Shown one piece after another: positions 46,501 to 55,466 of a stretch of DNA of 64,000 bases. Under the pieces are notes generated by a model, which searched no databases, was not told where the DNA came from, and saw nothing but the letters and a program-made list of their open reading frames with translations. The first letter of the stretch is position 1; each line of letters starts with the position of its first letter. Source of the DNA: Gemmatimonadota bacterium (GTDB lineage Bacteria; Gemmatimonadota; Gemmatimonadetes; Longimicrobiales; Gaopeijiaceae); NCBI GenBank assembly GCA_041390125.1, contig JAWKQN010000011.1, positions 124,001 to 188,000 on the forward strand, read 5' to 3'. The position numbers and the translations under genes were made by a program.

Positions 46501-49500
46501 CCGTCCGTACCCGCGCCGACATGGAGGTCGTGAGCGTGGTGGCGGCGCCGAACCCGGTGGCCGTGCGGCGCCCGTTCGCCTGGACGCTGCGGGTGCGGAA
46601 CAACGTGGGCGCCGGCCTCGCGGAAGCCGACAGCGTCGAGGTCGCCGACAACCTGCCCGCCGGTCTGGAGCTGACCGCCACGCCCACGGTGGCCGTGGTG
46701 TCCGGCACGACCACCGCCGCCACCTGCACGGGTGCCGCAGGTGCGACGAGCTTCACGTGCGACCTGGGCACCGTGAGCAACGGCGGCGAGGTGGACATCA
46801 CCGTCCCGGTCCGCTCCACGAGCGTTCCGGTGGGCGGGACCGCCACGAACTCCGCGACCGTCAGCACGTTCTCGCTGGATGTACAGCCCGCGAACGACAC
46901 CGGGTCGGGCCCCGTCACCATCCAGGGCTCCAGCCTGGCCGGCGTCGTCTTCCGGGATTTCAACGCCGATGGCGTCCAGGATGGGACCGACACGGGCATC
47001 TCCGGCGTCACCATGACGCTCACGGGCACCGCCTTCGATGCCAGCGCGGTCTCCCGCACCACCACCACCGACGGAAGCGGCGTCTACACCTTCTCCGACC
47101 TGCCGGAGGGCACCTACGCCGTCCAGCGCGGAACGGTCAGCGAGCCGCACCTGGTGGTGGGGCAGCAGACGGCCGGAAACCGGGGGGGCAACGCGGCGGT
47201 CGTGGGTCAGATCTCCGGTGTGGCGCTTCCCGAGATCGATGCGGCCACGGGCTATCTGTTCGCGTTCGTGCCGCAGGCCCGGGTCGGGATCGCCAAGCGC
47301 GTCGCCACCGGCCCGACCGTCGCCGCGGACTCCAGCTACACGGCGGAGATCCGCCTGCGGGTGCAGAATCCCTCCCTGGAGGATCTGACGCTGGTCGCGG
47401 TCACCGACCCCCTGGCCGGGGCCGCGCCGGCGTTCGGCGCGTTCGTGGCCGGAGGGGCGGCCGCCGTGCTGGCACCGGGGCAGTACACGATCCAGGTCGC
47501 GCCGGCCTTCGTGGGAGCCTGTGCCGGAGGGGTGGCCAATGCCGGGTTCGACGGAGACGGCACGACCGGAGTGGCGACGGTGGCGACGCTGCCGGTCGGT
47601 GCTACGTGTGAGCTGTCCTTCACGCTGCGCTTCCAACCCCTCGTGCCGCTCCCGCCGGGAGGCTACGAGAACCAGGCGCGCGTGGACGCCACGGGCGCGC
47701 TGTCGGGGCAGACACCGAGCGACCTCTCGCAGGATGGCGCCGATCCCGATCCCGACGCCGACGGCGATCCGACCGACAACGATACGCCGACGCCGCTCAC
47801 GCCGACCCTCGTGGCCGACGTCACCACCACGGTGACGCTGTCCGGCACCGGGAACGCCGGCTCCACCACCACCGGTGCCGTCCTCTTCACCAACCAGGGG
47901 CCCTACGCGGCTGCCTCGGTGACGTACACCCTGACCCTGACGGCCAACCTGTCCGGGGTCACGTTCTCCAACCTGCCGACCGGGGCGACCGCGGTCTACG
48001 ACCCGGGCACGGGTCAGGTCACCTTCGGGGCGATGCCCGCATCCCTGGACGCGGCCCAGATCGCGTCCGGGGACGGCACGACGCCCATCGGATTCAGCTA
48101 CACGCAGCCCCCGTCCGGCACCAGCCAGGCGAACAGCGCGATCGGCACGAGCACGAGTCAGGGCGTCAACGCCGCTCCGGACTCCGACGCGGACGTGCGG
48201 GTGGGCGTGGGGTCCGCCGCCGTGGGCGCGGCCAAGAGCGGGAGCATCTCCGGGACGGTCGTCTCCTACGACCTCACCCTCGAGAACCTGTCCTTCTCGA
48301 CGGCCAACTCGGTCTCGGTCCCGGAGGACCTTGACGCCGTCTTCGGGGCGGGCAACTACACGATCGTGCAGGCCCCGACGCTGACGACGTCACCCGCCAG
48401 CGGATCACTGACGCTGAACCCCGCCTGGACGGGGACCGGAGCGGCCACGGATCTGATCGATCAGACGACACCGCTCGCCAACACGCTGGCCGTCGGAGAC
48501 GTCGCCGTGATCCGCTTCCGGGTACGGGTCGACAACGTCACCGATCAGGGCCACGGGCTCGGCGTCTTCCACAACCAGGTGACGACCTCTGCATTCGCGC
48601 CGGGCGCCGTCGGGCCCTACACCGACGTCTCCGTGGACGGCACGGATCCCGACGCCAACAACAACGGCACCGCCTCCGACGATACGTCTCCGACGATCGT
48701 CGCACTGGGCGCCGATGCGACCATCGGTGTCGCCAAGGCGGGCTCGATCGCCGGCGACACCGTCACGTACGAGCTGAAGCTCGTGAACACCGGGAACGCC
48801 GTCGCCGACTCGATCCAGCTCACCGACGATCTGGACGCCACCTTCGGTGCGGGCAATCATCAGGTGCTCGCGCCGCCGGTGCTCGTGTTGGCCCCGATGA
48901 CGGGCACGCTGACGCTGTCGAACAGCTACAGCGGCGCCGGAACGTCCACCAATCTGCTGGCGGCCTCACCCCCGGCCGCCAACACCTTGCCTCCGGGGGA
49001 CAGCGCCGTCGTGCGCTTCCGCGTGCAGGTGACCAACGTCACCGATCGAGGCTTCGGCCTGGGCGTCTTCCACAACACCGCGGCCACGCGGGCACGGGGG
49101 CCCGGAGCGGCCGGCCCGTACACCGATGCGTCGGTCGATGGCGTCGCGGTCGATCCGAACAGCAACGGGGATCCCACGGACGACACCAGCCCGACCATCG
49201 TGACGCTCCCCGCGGACGCCACGGTGGGCGTGGCCAAGAGCGCGCAGGTGAGCGGGCTCGCGGTGACGTTCCAGATCCACCTGGAGAACACGGGGAACGC
49301 GGTGGCGAGCGCCATCTCGGTCACCGACGACCTCGATCTCGTCTTCGGCGCGGGGAACTACACGCTCAGCGGTCCACCCACGTTCGTGGTGGACCCGGGC
49401 AGCCTGACGCTCGACGCCGGCTACACCGGCTCGGGCGGAGCCACCGAGCTGATCGACCAGACCACTCCCGGTGCGAACACCCTCGCGCCCGGCGCCCAGG

Positions 49501-52500
49501 CCGTGATCCAGGTCGGCGTGACGTTGACCACCGTCACGGACCGCGGAAGCGGGTGGGGCATCTACGCCAACACCGCGCGCACGAGCGCCCTGGGACCGGG
49601 AGGGACAGGTCCGTTCAGCGACGACTCCCAGAACGGGAGCGCGGTGGACCCCGACGGGGACGGTGATCCCACGAACAACTCGGTGCCGACGCCAGTGGTG
49701 ATCCAGCCCGCCGACCTGGGGGTCACCAAGTCGGGGCCGGCCACCGCCCAGCTGGGCGACACCATCACCTACGTGATCACGGTCACCAACGGCGGACCGG
49801 GCACGGCCGTCGATGTCGCCATCCAGGACGTGCTTCCGGGTGGCGTCACGTTCGTGAGCGCCACGGGTGGCCCTACGGTGTCCGGCAGCACGCTCGCCTG
49901 GCCCTTGATCGGCCAGATGGCGTCCGGCGCGGTGGAGGTCCGTGAGGTGAGGGCCCTCGCCTCCGCCATCGGGACCTGGGAGAACGTGGCGCGGGCCAGC
50001 TCGCCCACGCTCGACCCCAATCCGTCCAACAACAACGGGACGGCGGCGGCCAGCCGCTCCACCGTGGTGGTGGACGAGCGCGGGGCGGACCTCGTGGTGG
50101 GCAAGACCGGTCCCACGACGGCCTACGCCGGCGACACCGTCGCCTATGTGATCACGACGCGGAACGACGGGCCGGCCGACGCGGAGGCCGTAGCGATCAC
50201 GGACTCCCTGCCGGTCGGCGCGGTGTTCGTCTCCGCCAGCCGCGGCGCCACCGCCACCGCGGGGCGCGTACGCTGGCCGCTCGTGCCGCTGCTGACGGCG
50301 GGGGCCGGCATCACCGACACCGTGCGCATCCTCCTTCCCCAGGAGGGCAGTTGGGAGAACATCGCGTCGGCGTCCAGCGACAATCCGGATCCGGATCCGA
50401 CGAACAACGACGGGTCCACGCCCGCGCAGCGCGTGACCACGGTCACGCAGCGCATCGACGTGGCCATCGAGAAGCGACTCACGACCCCCATCCTGGCGGT
50501 GGGCGGGACCGCTACCTACGAGCTGGTGGTCTCCAACGTCGGCGCGGTGCCCACGCAGGGTCCGGTGACGGTCGTCGACACGCTGCCGGCCGCCCTCGCC
50601 TGGCAGAGCGCCGAAGGGCCGGGCTGGACCTGCGGTGCGGCCGGCCAGGTCGTGACCTGCACCCTGCCGGGGCCGCTGACACCCGGGTCCTCCACGACGA
50701 TCACGCTCGTCACACGGGTGACGGGCACGGCCGGTCAGGCCGTGCGCAACACGGCCACCGTGACGACCCTGGGAGACACGGGCGGCGCCGGCAACAACGC
50801 GGGCACGACGTTGCCCGCCGAGATCCAACCGCCCGGCGCGCTCGAGCTCGAGAAGCGGGCTTCGGCGGCCGAGGCCGAGATCGGCGACGTGCTGACGTAC
50901 GATCTGGTGCTCCGCAACGTGGGTGCGGGGCCGGTCGCCGCGGTGACGCTCTCCGACCGGCTCCCGACCGGCTTCTCGCTGGTGGCGGGGTCCGTCCTGG
51001 TGGACGGACAGCCGGTGGCGGATCCGCTCGGGGCCCCCGGGCCCCTGCTGGAGCTGCCCCTCGGAGATCTCATGGCGGGCGGGCTTCGCCGCATCGTCTA
51101 CCGCGTGCGGGTGGGGGTGGGGGCCGAGCTCGGCGACGTCATCAACCGCGCGCGCGCCACGGGCGCCGGTGGCCTGGCGGCGAGCAACGAGGCCGTGGCG
51201 GCCGTGGGTCTGCGCCGGGGCGTCTTCACCGACGAGGGCCTGATCGTCGGGCGCGTCTGGGTGGACATCTGCGCGTGCGCCGCAGACAGCGGGACCGCGA
51301 CCGGCGAGGACGTTCTCGGCGTTCCCGGTGTCCGTGTCTACCTGCACGACGGCACGTCGGCGATCACCGACGCCCAGGGACGCTACTCGTTCGATGGGCT
51401 GCAGCCGCGCCACTGGCTGGTGCGGGTGGATGAGCGCACGCTGCCTGCCGGCATGCGGTTGGACGCGCTGACGGCACGCCACCTGGCCTCGGGATCGAGC
51501 AAGCTGGTGGACCTGACGCGCGGCGAGATGGCGCGCGCCGACTTCGGCGACCGCACGGCGACGGTCGCCGTCGTGGCCGAGGCGCGCGCGCGCGCGGCGC
51601 TCGGGCCGGTGCCGGACGTGGCGCTCGCGGACGCCAGGGCGTTGCGCGCCGGAACGGAGTTGCGGCGAGCGCCGGCGCCCTGGGCCGCGGGCGCGCTCCG
51701 CACGCCGTTCACGTCCACCGTGCCTCCGCGTCCGGCGTTGTTCGGCCTGGCCGCGCCGAGCGCGGCGAGCCCGGTACCGGGCGGTGCCGATCAGGCCCTG
51801 CTGGCGCCCCTGTTCCGGCGTCCGGGCTCCTCGTCCGGGATGGCCTTGGACCCGACCGCCGACCGCCATGGCCGCACGTCCGCCACGACCGGTCCGGGCG
51901 CAGGGCGGGAGCGGCTGGGCGTGCTGCTGATGGGATTCGTGCAGGGCCGGATCGACTGGCGCTCCCTGAGCGATGGGGAGCTCCTCACACCGGGCGTGCG
52001 CGACCGGTTCCAGGAGGCGCTGGTCGAGTTGTCCCAGACCAGCGACGACGGTACCCGCATGGCCGGAGCACGGGTCGCCGCCTTCGCGACGGGAGATGTC
52101 GGGGATGGATGGCAGGCCACGGTCCGGGTCGACACCGAGACGGATCGGGGTCGCCGCTTCTTCAACGACATCCGACCGGACGAGCTCTACGACGTGTTCG
52201 GCGACGCTGCGCCGCACCTGTTCGAGGCCCAGTCGAAGGGTCGGGTCTTCGGGGCCCTGGCGCGCGGAGACTCCTACGCGCTCTACGGGGACTTCAACAC
52301 GGCGTCCTACGACCCCGCCTCCCAGCTCGGACGCTACGCGCGCACGCTGAACGGCGCCCTGCAACAGTACTCGTCGGACCGTGTCGCGCTGCGCACCTTC
52401 GCGAGCCGCGATCGCTTCCAGCAGCGGGTCGACGAGATCCCGGCCCTGGGCATCAGCGGACCCTACGCGCTGAGCCGGACGGACGCCCTCCTCAACTCCG

Positions 52501-54935
52501 AGCGGGTGGAGTTGGTGACGCGGGACCGGACCCAGCCGGGCCTCATCCTGGACGTGACGCCCCTACAGCGGTTCACGGACTACACGATCGAGCCGTTCAC
52601 CGGGCGCCTGCTCTTCAAGCGGGCGATTCCCTCGGTGGATGAGCGGCTGAACCCGATCAGCATCCGCGTGACGTACGAGGCGGAGGGCGGTGGTGCACGT
52701 CACTGGGTCTTCGGCGGGGAGGGACGCTTCAGCCCCACCGAGCGCCTGAGCGTCGGCGGCAGCGCCGTCCGGAGCGACGATCCGGTGGGCCGCTATGACC
52801 TGGCCTCCGTGAACGCCACGCTGGGCCTGGGCGCAGGCACCTGGCTGTCGGGTGAGCTGGCGCGGTCGGACAGCGCGGCCGTGTTGGAGGGCGCTGCTGC
52901 CCGGGCGGAGCTCTTCCATCGCTCCGACAAGGCCGAGCTGCGGGCGTTCTACCTCACGGCCGACTCGGTCTTCCGCAACCCGAGCGCGGGCGTGGCGTCG
53001 GGGCGCACCGAGATGGGGGTGAGTGGAAGAACGCTCCTGGGCGCGCGCACGGCGGTGTCGGCGGAGCTCATCCGCTCCGAGGATCAACGCACCGACGGTG
53101 TGCTCACCGGTGGTCGACTCGCAGTGGCGCGCAAGCTGAGCGAGCGTTGGAGCGCAGAGCTCGGCTTCCGGCATGCGACCGAGGAGCGCGCGGCCGTCGC
53201 GGAGAGCCTGGGTGTGGTACCCAACGACGTCAACGCCATCGGGCTGCGCCTGGAGTCGGCGTGGGCGGAGCGGGGAACCCTCTTCGCGGAGTTCGAACAG
53301 GACGTCCAGACCGCCGATGCCCGCCGTCTTGCCGTCGGGGGTGACCTGCGCGTGCTCGACCGGGCGCGTCTGTACGCGCAACACGAGCTGCTCTCCAGTC
53401 TGGCCGGGCCCTGGTCGCTCAACGGAATGCAGGAGCGGAATCGGACCGTGTTCGGTGTGGCCGCCGAATACCGTGAGGGACAGAGCGTCTTCTCCGAGTA
53501 CCGGCTCGCCGACCGCCTGAACGGGCGGGAGGCCCACGCGGCGATCGGGCTGCGCAACCAGTGGACGCTACGCGAGGGCGTGCGCGTCAACACCACGTTC
53601 GAGCGGGTGGCGCCCGCCGCGTCCTCCGTCACCGGTCCTGCTCTGGCCGTCACGGGCGCGTTGGAGTGGGCCACCAGCCCGCTCTGGAAGGGCTCCGTAC
53701 GAGGCGAGCTACGGACGACGGAGACCACGGACCAGGTCCTGGGCACGCTGGGCTTCGCCCGTCGGCTGGGTCGGAACACGACCCTGCTCGCCCAGAGTGC
53801 CCTCACCAAGGTTCTGGATGGCGGCGCGTTCTTCGAGCGCACGCGCCTGGGCCTGGCCTACCGAGGCGAGAGCCGCACGAGCTGGAACCTGCTCGCCCGC
53901 TACGAGCACCGCACGGACGAGGATCCGTTCGCTGCGGGAGGTGCGCTCGACCACCGTGCCCATGTGATCTCCAGCCACGTCAACGTGCGTCCCACCGAGC
54001 GCGTCACCACGCGCGCCGAATGGGCTGCGAAGTTCGCCACGGATCGATTCGGTCCGGTGGAGAGCGAGCTCTCCGCCCAGTTGCTCGCGGCTCGCGCCAC
54101 CGTCGATCTGACCGGTGGTCTGGACCTCGGAGGCATCGCACGGACGCTGTTCGACGGGACCCGGCGTCAGCACGGTCTGGGCGTGGAGCTCGGCGTGCGA
54201 CTGTCGCAGGACCTGCGTCTCGCCCTGGGCTACAACGCGTTCGGCTTCCGCGACGACGACCTGGCGCTCGACCAGTACACGGACAGGGGCTTCTTCGTGG
54301 ATCTGACGTGGCGCTTCGACGAGAGCACGTTCGGGTTGGGTGAGCGGGGTGGACGCGTGGGCGAGGACACGTCCGTTCGCAGCCCCGTGGACGCGCGCCG
54401 ATGCGACTGCGCGGCCGGGGCGCCCGCCGCCGCGCGCCCCGCCGCTCCGGTCCCGGCCGATACGGCCGCGGTGGAGTCCATCCGCAGACCTCTGCCCCCG
54501 GCGGATCCGGAGCCGGAGTCACCGGCGCCGGCGCAGCTCGTGGTGCCGAACGTGGTGCATTTCGCGTTCGATCGCGCCGATCTGGATGCCGTCAGCAAGG
54601 GTGTGCTGGATCAGGTCGTGGACGTGCTGGCCACCTACCCGGACGTCACCGTGGCCCTCTACGGCCACACCGATGTACGCGGCTCCGACGCCTACAACGT
54701 GGACCTGGGTCGGCGCCGCGCCCGCGCCGTGCGGGAGTACCTGGAAGGCCGAGGAATCGCTGCCGATCGCCTCCGCGAGGCATCGCGCGGGGAGAGCGAG
54801 AACCATCTGCCGGCCACGGAGGAGGTGGGGCACGCGCGGAACCGCAGGGTGGTGCTGTTCTACTTCACGCCCGACGGGATCCGCATCGAGACCCGGCGGC
54901 AGGAGGCGGATCTGAAGGTGCGGGGCGGTCTGTAG
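43587..54935 (+). CDS. Giant DUF11-repeat surface protein with outer-membrane barrel and OmpA anchor
   Basis: One uninterrupted frame of about 3782 residues. Order: signal peptide (1-21, A-V-S-A|Q); about eight DUF11-type beta-sandwich modules (22-1110) with D-x-V-N-N-G-P and T-L-D/N-N-T-A landmarks; a Cna-B/SdrD-like domain (about 1115-1190: G-V-V-F-R-D-F-N-A-D-G); further DUF11 modules, including three 166-residue repeats (about 1541-2040), to about 2540; a second SdrD/carboxypeptidase-regulatory-like domain (about 2550-2650); an Ala/Pro linker; a beta-rich region (about 2775-3577) of alternating aromatic strands that reads as an outer-membrane barrel and ends V-D-L-T-W-R-F; a short Pro linker; and an OmpA domain (about 3653-3765: V-V-H-F-A-F-D-R-A-D-L-D, Y-G-H-T-D-V-R-G). 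Predicted surface stalk with barrel and peptidoglycan anchor. ATG 43587 begins the signal peptide. Confidence 0.9.
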   Translation: MRTLAPLIVALSSLLLPAAVSAQVDLVLNLTDSPDPVVAGGVITYSVTVNNDGATTATGVQFTLDIPANATWQGFTGAGVSCSGATIGQAGPVTVTCSLPNLANGVTAPFTVQVGSTASGSVVIQAQTSANEADAQPGNNSVTETTTVTAGANLSLSFTGPASAASGGSLAHSITIANAGPDPATSLVLQFPVPAGLVQTGSLPSGCTLSGGTITCTVAGPIASGGTLVVGPFTWQISAASGSTVAASASVAVSGSAPFGTPQDPDASDNNAVLNTTVSAGSDVRIVVTRSVAGPYFVGGTLGLVLTGSYTGDSPASLSMVDVVPAQYTIDTGSFNLSQNGWTCAVSGQQVTCTRAAGGVAGANQSLGSVTIPVVVAAAGNPVANSATISAGSPADPDLSNNTADDGGANLQDPAADLQLTKTAPNPALVVQGVPFDFTVSVRNNGPSVFSGTLVVTDAVPTGLTVDSYTLNGWTCTPAAPVAGAASIDCERTYTVGSPLASGASTPSITFRTTATTTGLLTNNATLSTLNPSVSDPNAANNTASASVTSSIVAASADLTVGKTVDLASVPAGEVLTYTVEIVNLGPTAAGSVTLTDNLGTLINNSVGATGSGYVGHTITENVAGPGGVTCSTTSTSSTSRRLTCTIPNLPVCTAGVDCPTVDVAIRPGGNGGSRSNTASVVSSATADGNTGNNSGSVTSTVEARADVTVTKTATPDPTAAGQEVVYVVTARNNGPSQAANVTVTDDLPLDMVFVSAAPSAGSCSTTPTANTVTAPGNRQVVCNLGSINNGAQRTLTIRAKPTNVTRGTTLTNAASVSTTTIEPAVPGPADNSTTADVSVSNPTLDVLVNKSDTFDPIAVGDPTDYTIVITNVGPSDAENVVITDVLPAGGLSYQSVTFPAGSCSSTPAPNTIGGTVVCSIARLGAGASATLTVGMRGETKGVWNSPVSIATDETALGFEDASNNTSDENTTVRTRADMEVVSVVAAPNPVAVRRPFAWTLRVRNNVGAGLAEADSVEVADNLPAGLELTATPTVAVVSGTTTAATCTGAAGATSFTCDLGTVSNGGEVDITVPVRSTSVPVGGTATNSATVSTFSLDVQPANDTGSGPVTIQGSSLAGVVFRDFNADGVQDGTDTGISGVTMTLTGTAFDASAVSRTTTTDGSGVYTFSDLPEGTYAVQRGTVSEPHLVVGQQTAGNRGGNAAVVGQISGVALPEIDAATGYLFAFVPQARVGIAKRVATGPTVAADSSYTAEIRLRVQNPSLEDLTLVAVTDPLAGAAPAFGAFVAGGAAAVLAPGQYTIQVAPAFVGACAGGVANAGFDGDGTTGVATVATLPVGATCELSFTLRFQPLVPLPPGGYENQARVDATGALSGQTPSDLSQDGADPDPDADGDPTDNDTPTPLTPTLVADVTTTVTLSGTGNAGSTTTGAVLFTNQGPYAAASVTYTLTLTANLSGVTFSNLPTGATAVYDPGTGQVTFGAMPASLDAAQIASGDGTTPIGFSYTQPPSGTSQANSAIGTSTSQGVNAAPDSDADVRVGVGSAAVGAAKSGSISGTVVSYDLTLENLSFSTANSVSVPEDLDAVFGAGNYTIVQAPTLTTSPASGSLTLNPAWTGTGAATDLIDQTTPLANTLAVGDVAVIRFRVRVDNVTDQGHGLGVFHNQVTTSAFAPGAVGPYTDVSVDGTDPDANNNGTASDDTSPTIVALGADATIGVAKAGSIAGDTVTYELKLVNTGNAVADSIQLTDDLDATFGAGNHQVLAPPVLVLAPMTGTLTLSNSYSGAGTSTNLLAASPPAANTLPPGDSAVVRFRVQVTNVTDRGFGLGVFHNTAATRARGPGAAGPYTDASVDGVAVDPNSNGDPTDDTSPTIVTLPADATVGVAKSAQVSGLAVTFQIHLENTGNAVASAISVTDDLDLVFGAGNYTLSGPPTFVVDPGSLTLDAGYTGSGGATELIDQTTPGANTLAPGAQAVIQVGVTLTTVTDRGSGWGIYANTARTSALGPGGTGPFSDDSQNGSAVDPDGDGDPTNNSVPTPVVIQPADLGVTKSGPATAQLGDTITYVITVTNGGPGTAVDVAIQDVLPGGVTFVSATGGPTVSGSTLAWPLIGQMASGAVEVREVRALASAIGTWENVARASSPTLDPNPSNNNGTAAASRSTVVVDERGADLVVGKTGPTTAYAGDTVAYVITTRNDGPADAEAVAITDSLPVGAVFVSASRGATATAGRVRWPLVPLLTAGAGITDTVRILLPQEGSWENIASASSDNPDPDPTNNDGSTPAQRVTTVTQRIDVAIEKRLTTPILAVGGTATYELVVSNVGAVPTQGPVTVVDTLPAALAWQSAEGPGWTCGAAGQVVTCTLPGPLTPGSSTTITLVTRVTGTAGQAVRNTATVTTLGDTGGAGNNAGTTLPAEIQPPGALELEKRASAAEAEIGDVLTYDLVLRNVGAGPVAAVTLSDRLPTGFSLVAGSVLVDGQPVADPLGAPGPLLELPLGDLMAGGLRRIVYRVRVGVGAELGDVINRARATGAGGLAASNEAVAAVGLRRGVFTDEGLIVGRVWVDICACAADSGTATGEDVLGVPGVRVYLHDGTSAITDAQGRYSFDGLQPRHWLVRVDERTLPAGMRLDALTARHLASGSSKLVDLTRGEMARADFGDRTATVAVVAEARARAALGPVPDVALADARALRAGTELRRAPAPWAAGALRTPFTSTVPPRPALFGLAAPSAASPVPGGADQALLAPLFRRPGSSSGMALDPTADRHGRTSATTGPGAGRERLGVLLMGFVQGRIDWRSLSDGELLTPGVRDRFQEALVELSQTSDDGTRMAGARVAAFATGDVGDGWQATVRVDTETDRGRRFFNDIRPDELYDVFGDAAPHLFEAQSKGRVFGALARGDSYALYGDFNTASYDPASQLGRYARTLNGALQQYSSDRVALRTFASRDRFQQRVDEIPALGISGPYALSRTDALLNSERVELVTRDRTQPGLILDVTPLQRFTDYTIEPFTGRLLFKRAIPSVDERLNPISIRVTYEAEGGGARHWVFGGEGRFSPTERLSVGGSAVRSDDPVGRYDLASVNATLGLGAGTWLSGELARSDSAAVLEGAAARAELFHRSDKAELRAFYLTADSVFRNPSAGVASGRTEMGVSGRTLLGARTAVSAELIRSEDQRTDGVLTGGRLAVARKLSERWSAELGFRHATEERAAVAESLGVVPNDVNAIGLRLESAWAERGTLFAEFEQDVQTADARRLAVGGDLRVLDRARLYAQHELLSSLAGPWSLNGMQERNRTVFGVAAEYREGQSVFSEYRLADRLNGREAHAAIGLRNQWTLREGVRVNTTFERVAPAASSVTGPALAVTGALEWATSPLWKGSVRGELRTTETTDQVLGTLGFARRLGRNTTLLAQSALTKVLDGGAFFERTRLGLAYRGESRTSWNLLARYEHRTDEDPFAAGGALDHRAHVISSHVNVRPTERVTTRAEWAAKFATDRFGPVESELSAQLLAARATVDLTGGLDLGGIARTLFDGTRRQHGLGVELGVRLSQDLRLALGYNAFGFRDDDLALDQYTDRGFFVDLTWRFDESTFGLGERGGRVGEDTSVRSPVDARRCDCAAGAPAAARPAAPVPADTAAVESIRRPLPPADPEPESPAPAQLVVPNVVHFAFDRADLDAVSKGVLDQVVDVLATYPDVTVALYGHTDVRGSDAYNVDLGRRRARAVREYLEGRGIAADRLREASRGESENHLPATEEVGHARNRRVVLFYFTPDGIRIETRRQEADLKVRGGL
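48209..49706 (+). repeat. Three 166-residue protein repeats inside the giant gene
   Basis: Units start at 48209, 48708 and 49207, i.e. periods of 499-500 bases that keep the frame. Each begins A-x-x-G-V/A-A-K-S/A, has D-D-L-D-x-x-F-G-A-G-N-Y/H, then N-T-L and V-T-D-x-G, and ends in an Asp-rich loop such as D-P-D-G-D-G-D-P-T-N-N. The latter looks like a calcium-binding linker between modules. Confidence 0.8.
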
Positions 54936-54985
54936 GAGGTCGGGGCCTGATCGAGGTGCCTCGTGGCTGGAGAGCACGCCGTGTC

Positions 54986-55333
54986 CTACGACTCGAACTC
55001 CCCTCTGCGGACCCGCAGCTCGAGAACGTCGATCGTATCCAGGAGCGCCGTGAAGGCTTCGCCGAACTCCGTGAGATCGTACTCCACGCGAGGGGGAACC
55101 TCGGGATAGCTCCGGCGCGTCAGGATGCCGAACCGCTGCATCTTGCGGAGCCGCTGATTCAGCACCTTCGCGGAGATCCCGACGCACGCACGTTCCAGCT
55201 CACCGGGCCGCCGCGCACCGCCACGGATCGCCGCCAGCACGGCCAGGGACCACTTGCAGCCGACGATGCTCTCCACCATCGCCGCCACCGGCGCATGCCC
55301 GACCGGTGGGATGTCCTGTGAACCTGCTCCCAT
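54986..55333 (-). CDS. HxlR/MarR-like winged-helix regulator
   Basis: 115-residue DNA-binding protein of the HxlR family. The core is typical: V-E-S-I-V-G-C-K-W-S-L-A-V-L (Cys26), R-x-P-G-E-L-E-R, I-S-A-K-V-L-N-Q-R-L-R-K-M (recognition helix), and R-V-E-Y-D-L-T-E-F-G in the wing. In redox-sensing members (YodB, HypR) the cysteine of the 'G-C/K-W' motif is the thiol switch, and it is present here. ATG 55333 chosen; the frame is open upstream through the divergent promoter region. It is divergent from the small thioredoxin-like gene. Confidence 0.92.
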   Translation of the reverse strand: MGAGSQDIPPVGHAPVAAMVESIVGCKWSLAVLAAIRGGARRPGELERACVGISAKVLNQRLRKMQRFGILTRRSYPEVPPRVEYDLTEFGEAFTALLDTIDVLELRVRRGEFES

Positions 55334-55350
55334 CGTGCCACAATCCTTAC

Positions 55351-55411
55351 CGTTCGGAACGTACCCGACCGATCGGTACCCGGTTGATCGTCTGCGGCGC
55401 CAGCATACCGT
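55351..55411. promoter_or_regulatory. Divergent control region of hxlR-like and thioredoxin-like genes
   Basis: Two perfect inverted repeats lie between the divergent genes: CGTTC-g-GAACG (55351-55361) and GTACC-N9-GGTAC (55361-55379), the latter centred on ACCGATCGGT. They sit just upstream of a rightward promoter candidate TTGATC (55384-55389), 16-base spacer, TACCGT (55406-55411). The layout fits binding by the HxlR-type protein to control itself and its neighbour. This is inference from position. Confidence 0.45.
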
Positions 55412-55466
55412 GGAGACCAGCCGGAGGTCCAGGTGGACCCCCGGATCCGTCCCGATCGGAGGATCC

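Noticed and set aside
48209..49706. The 166-residue repeats as a sign of a mobile or phage tail element
   Set aside because: They lie within a continuous frame, match flanking DUF11 modules in style and have the same base composition; no transposase or integrase is nearby.
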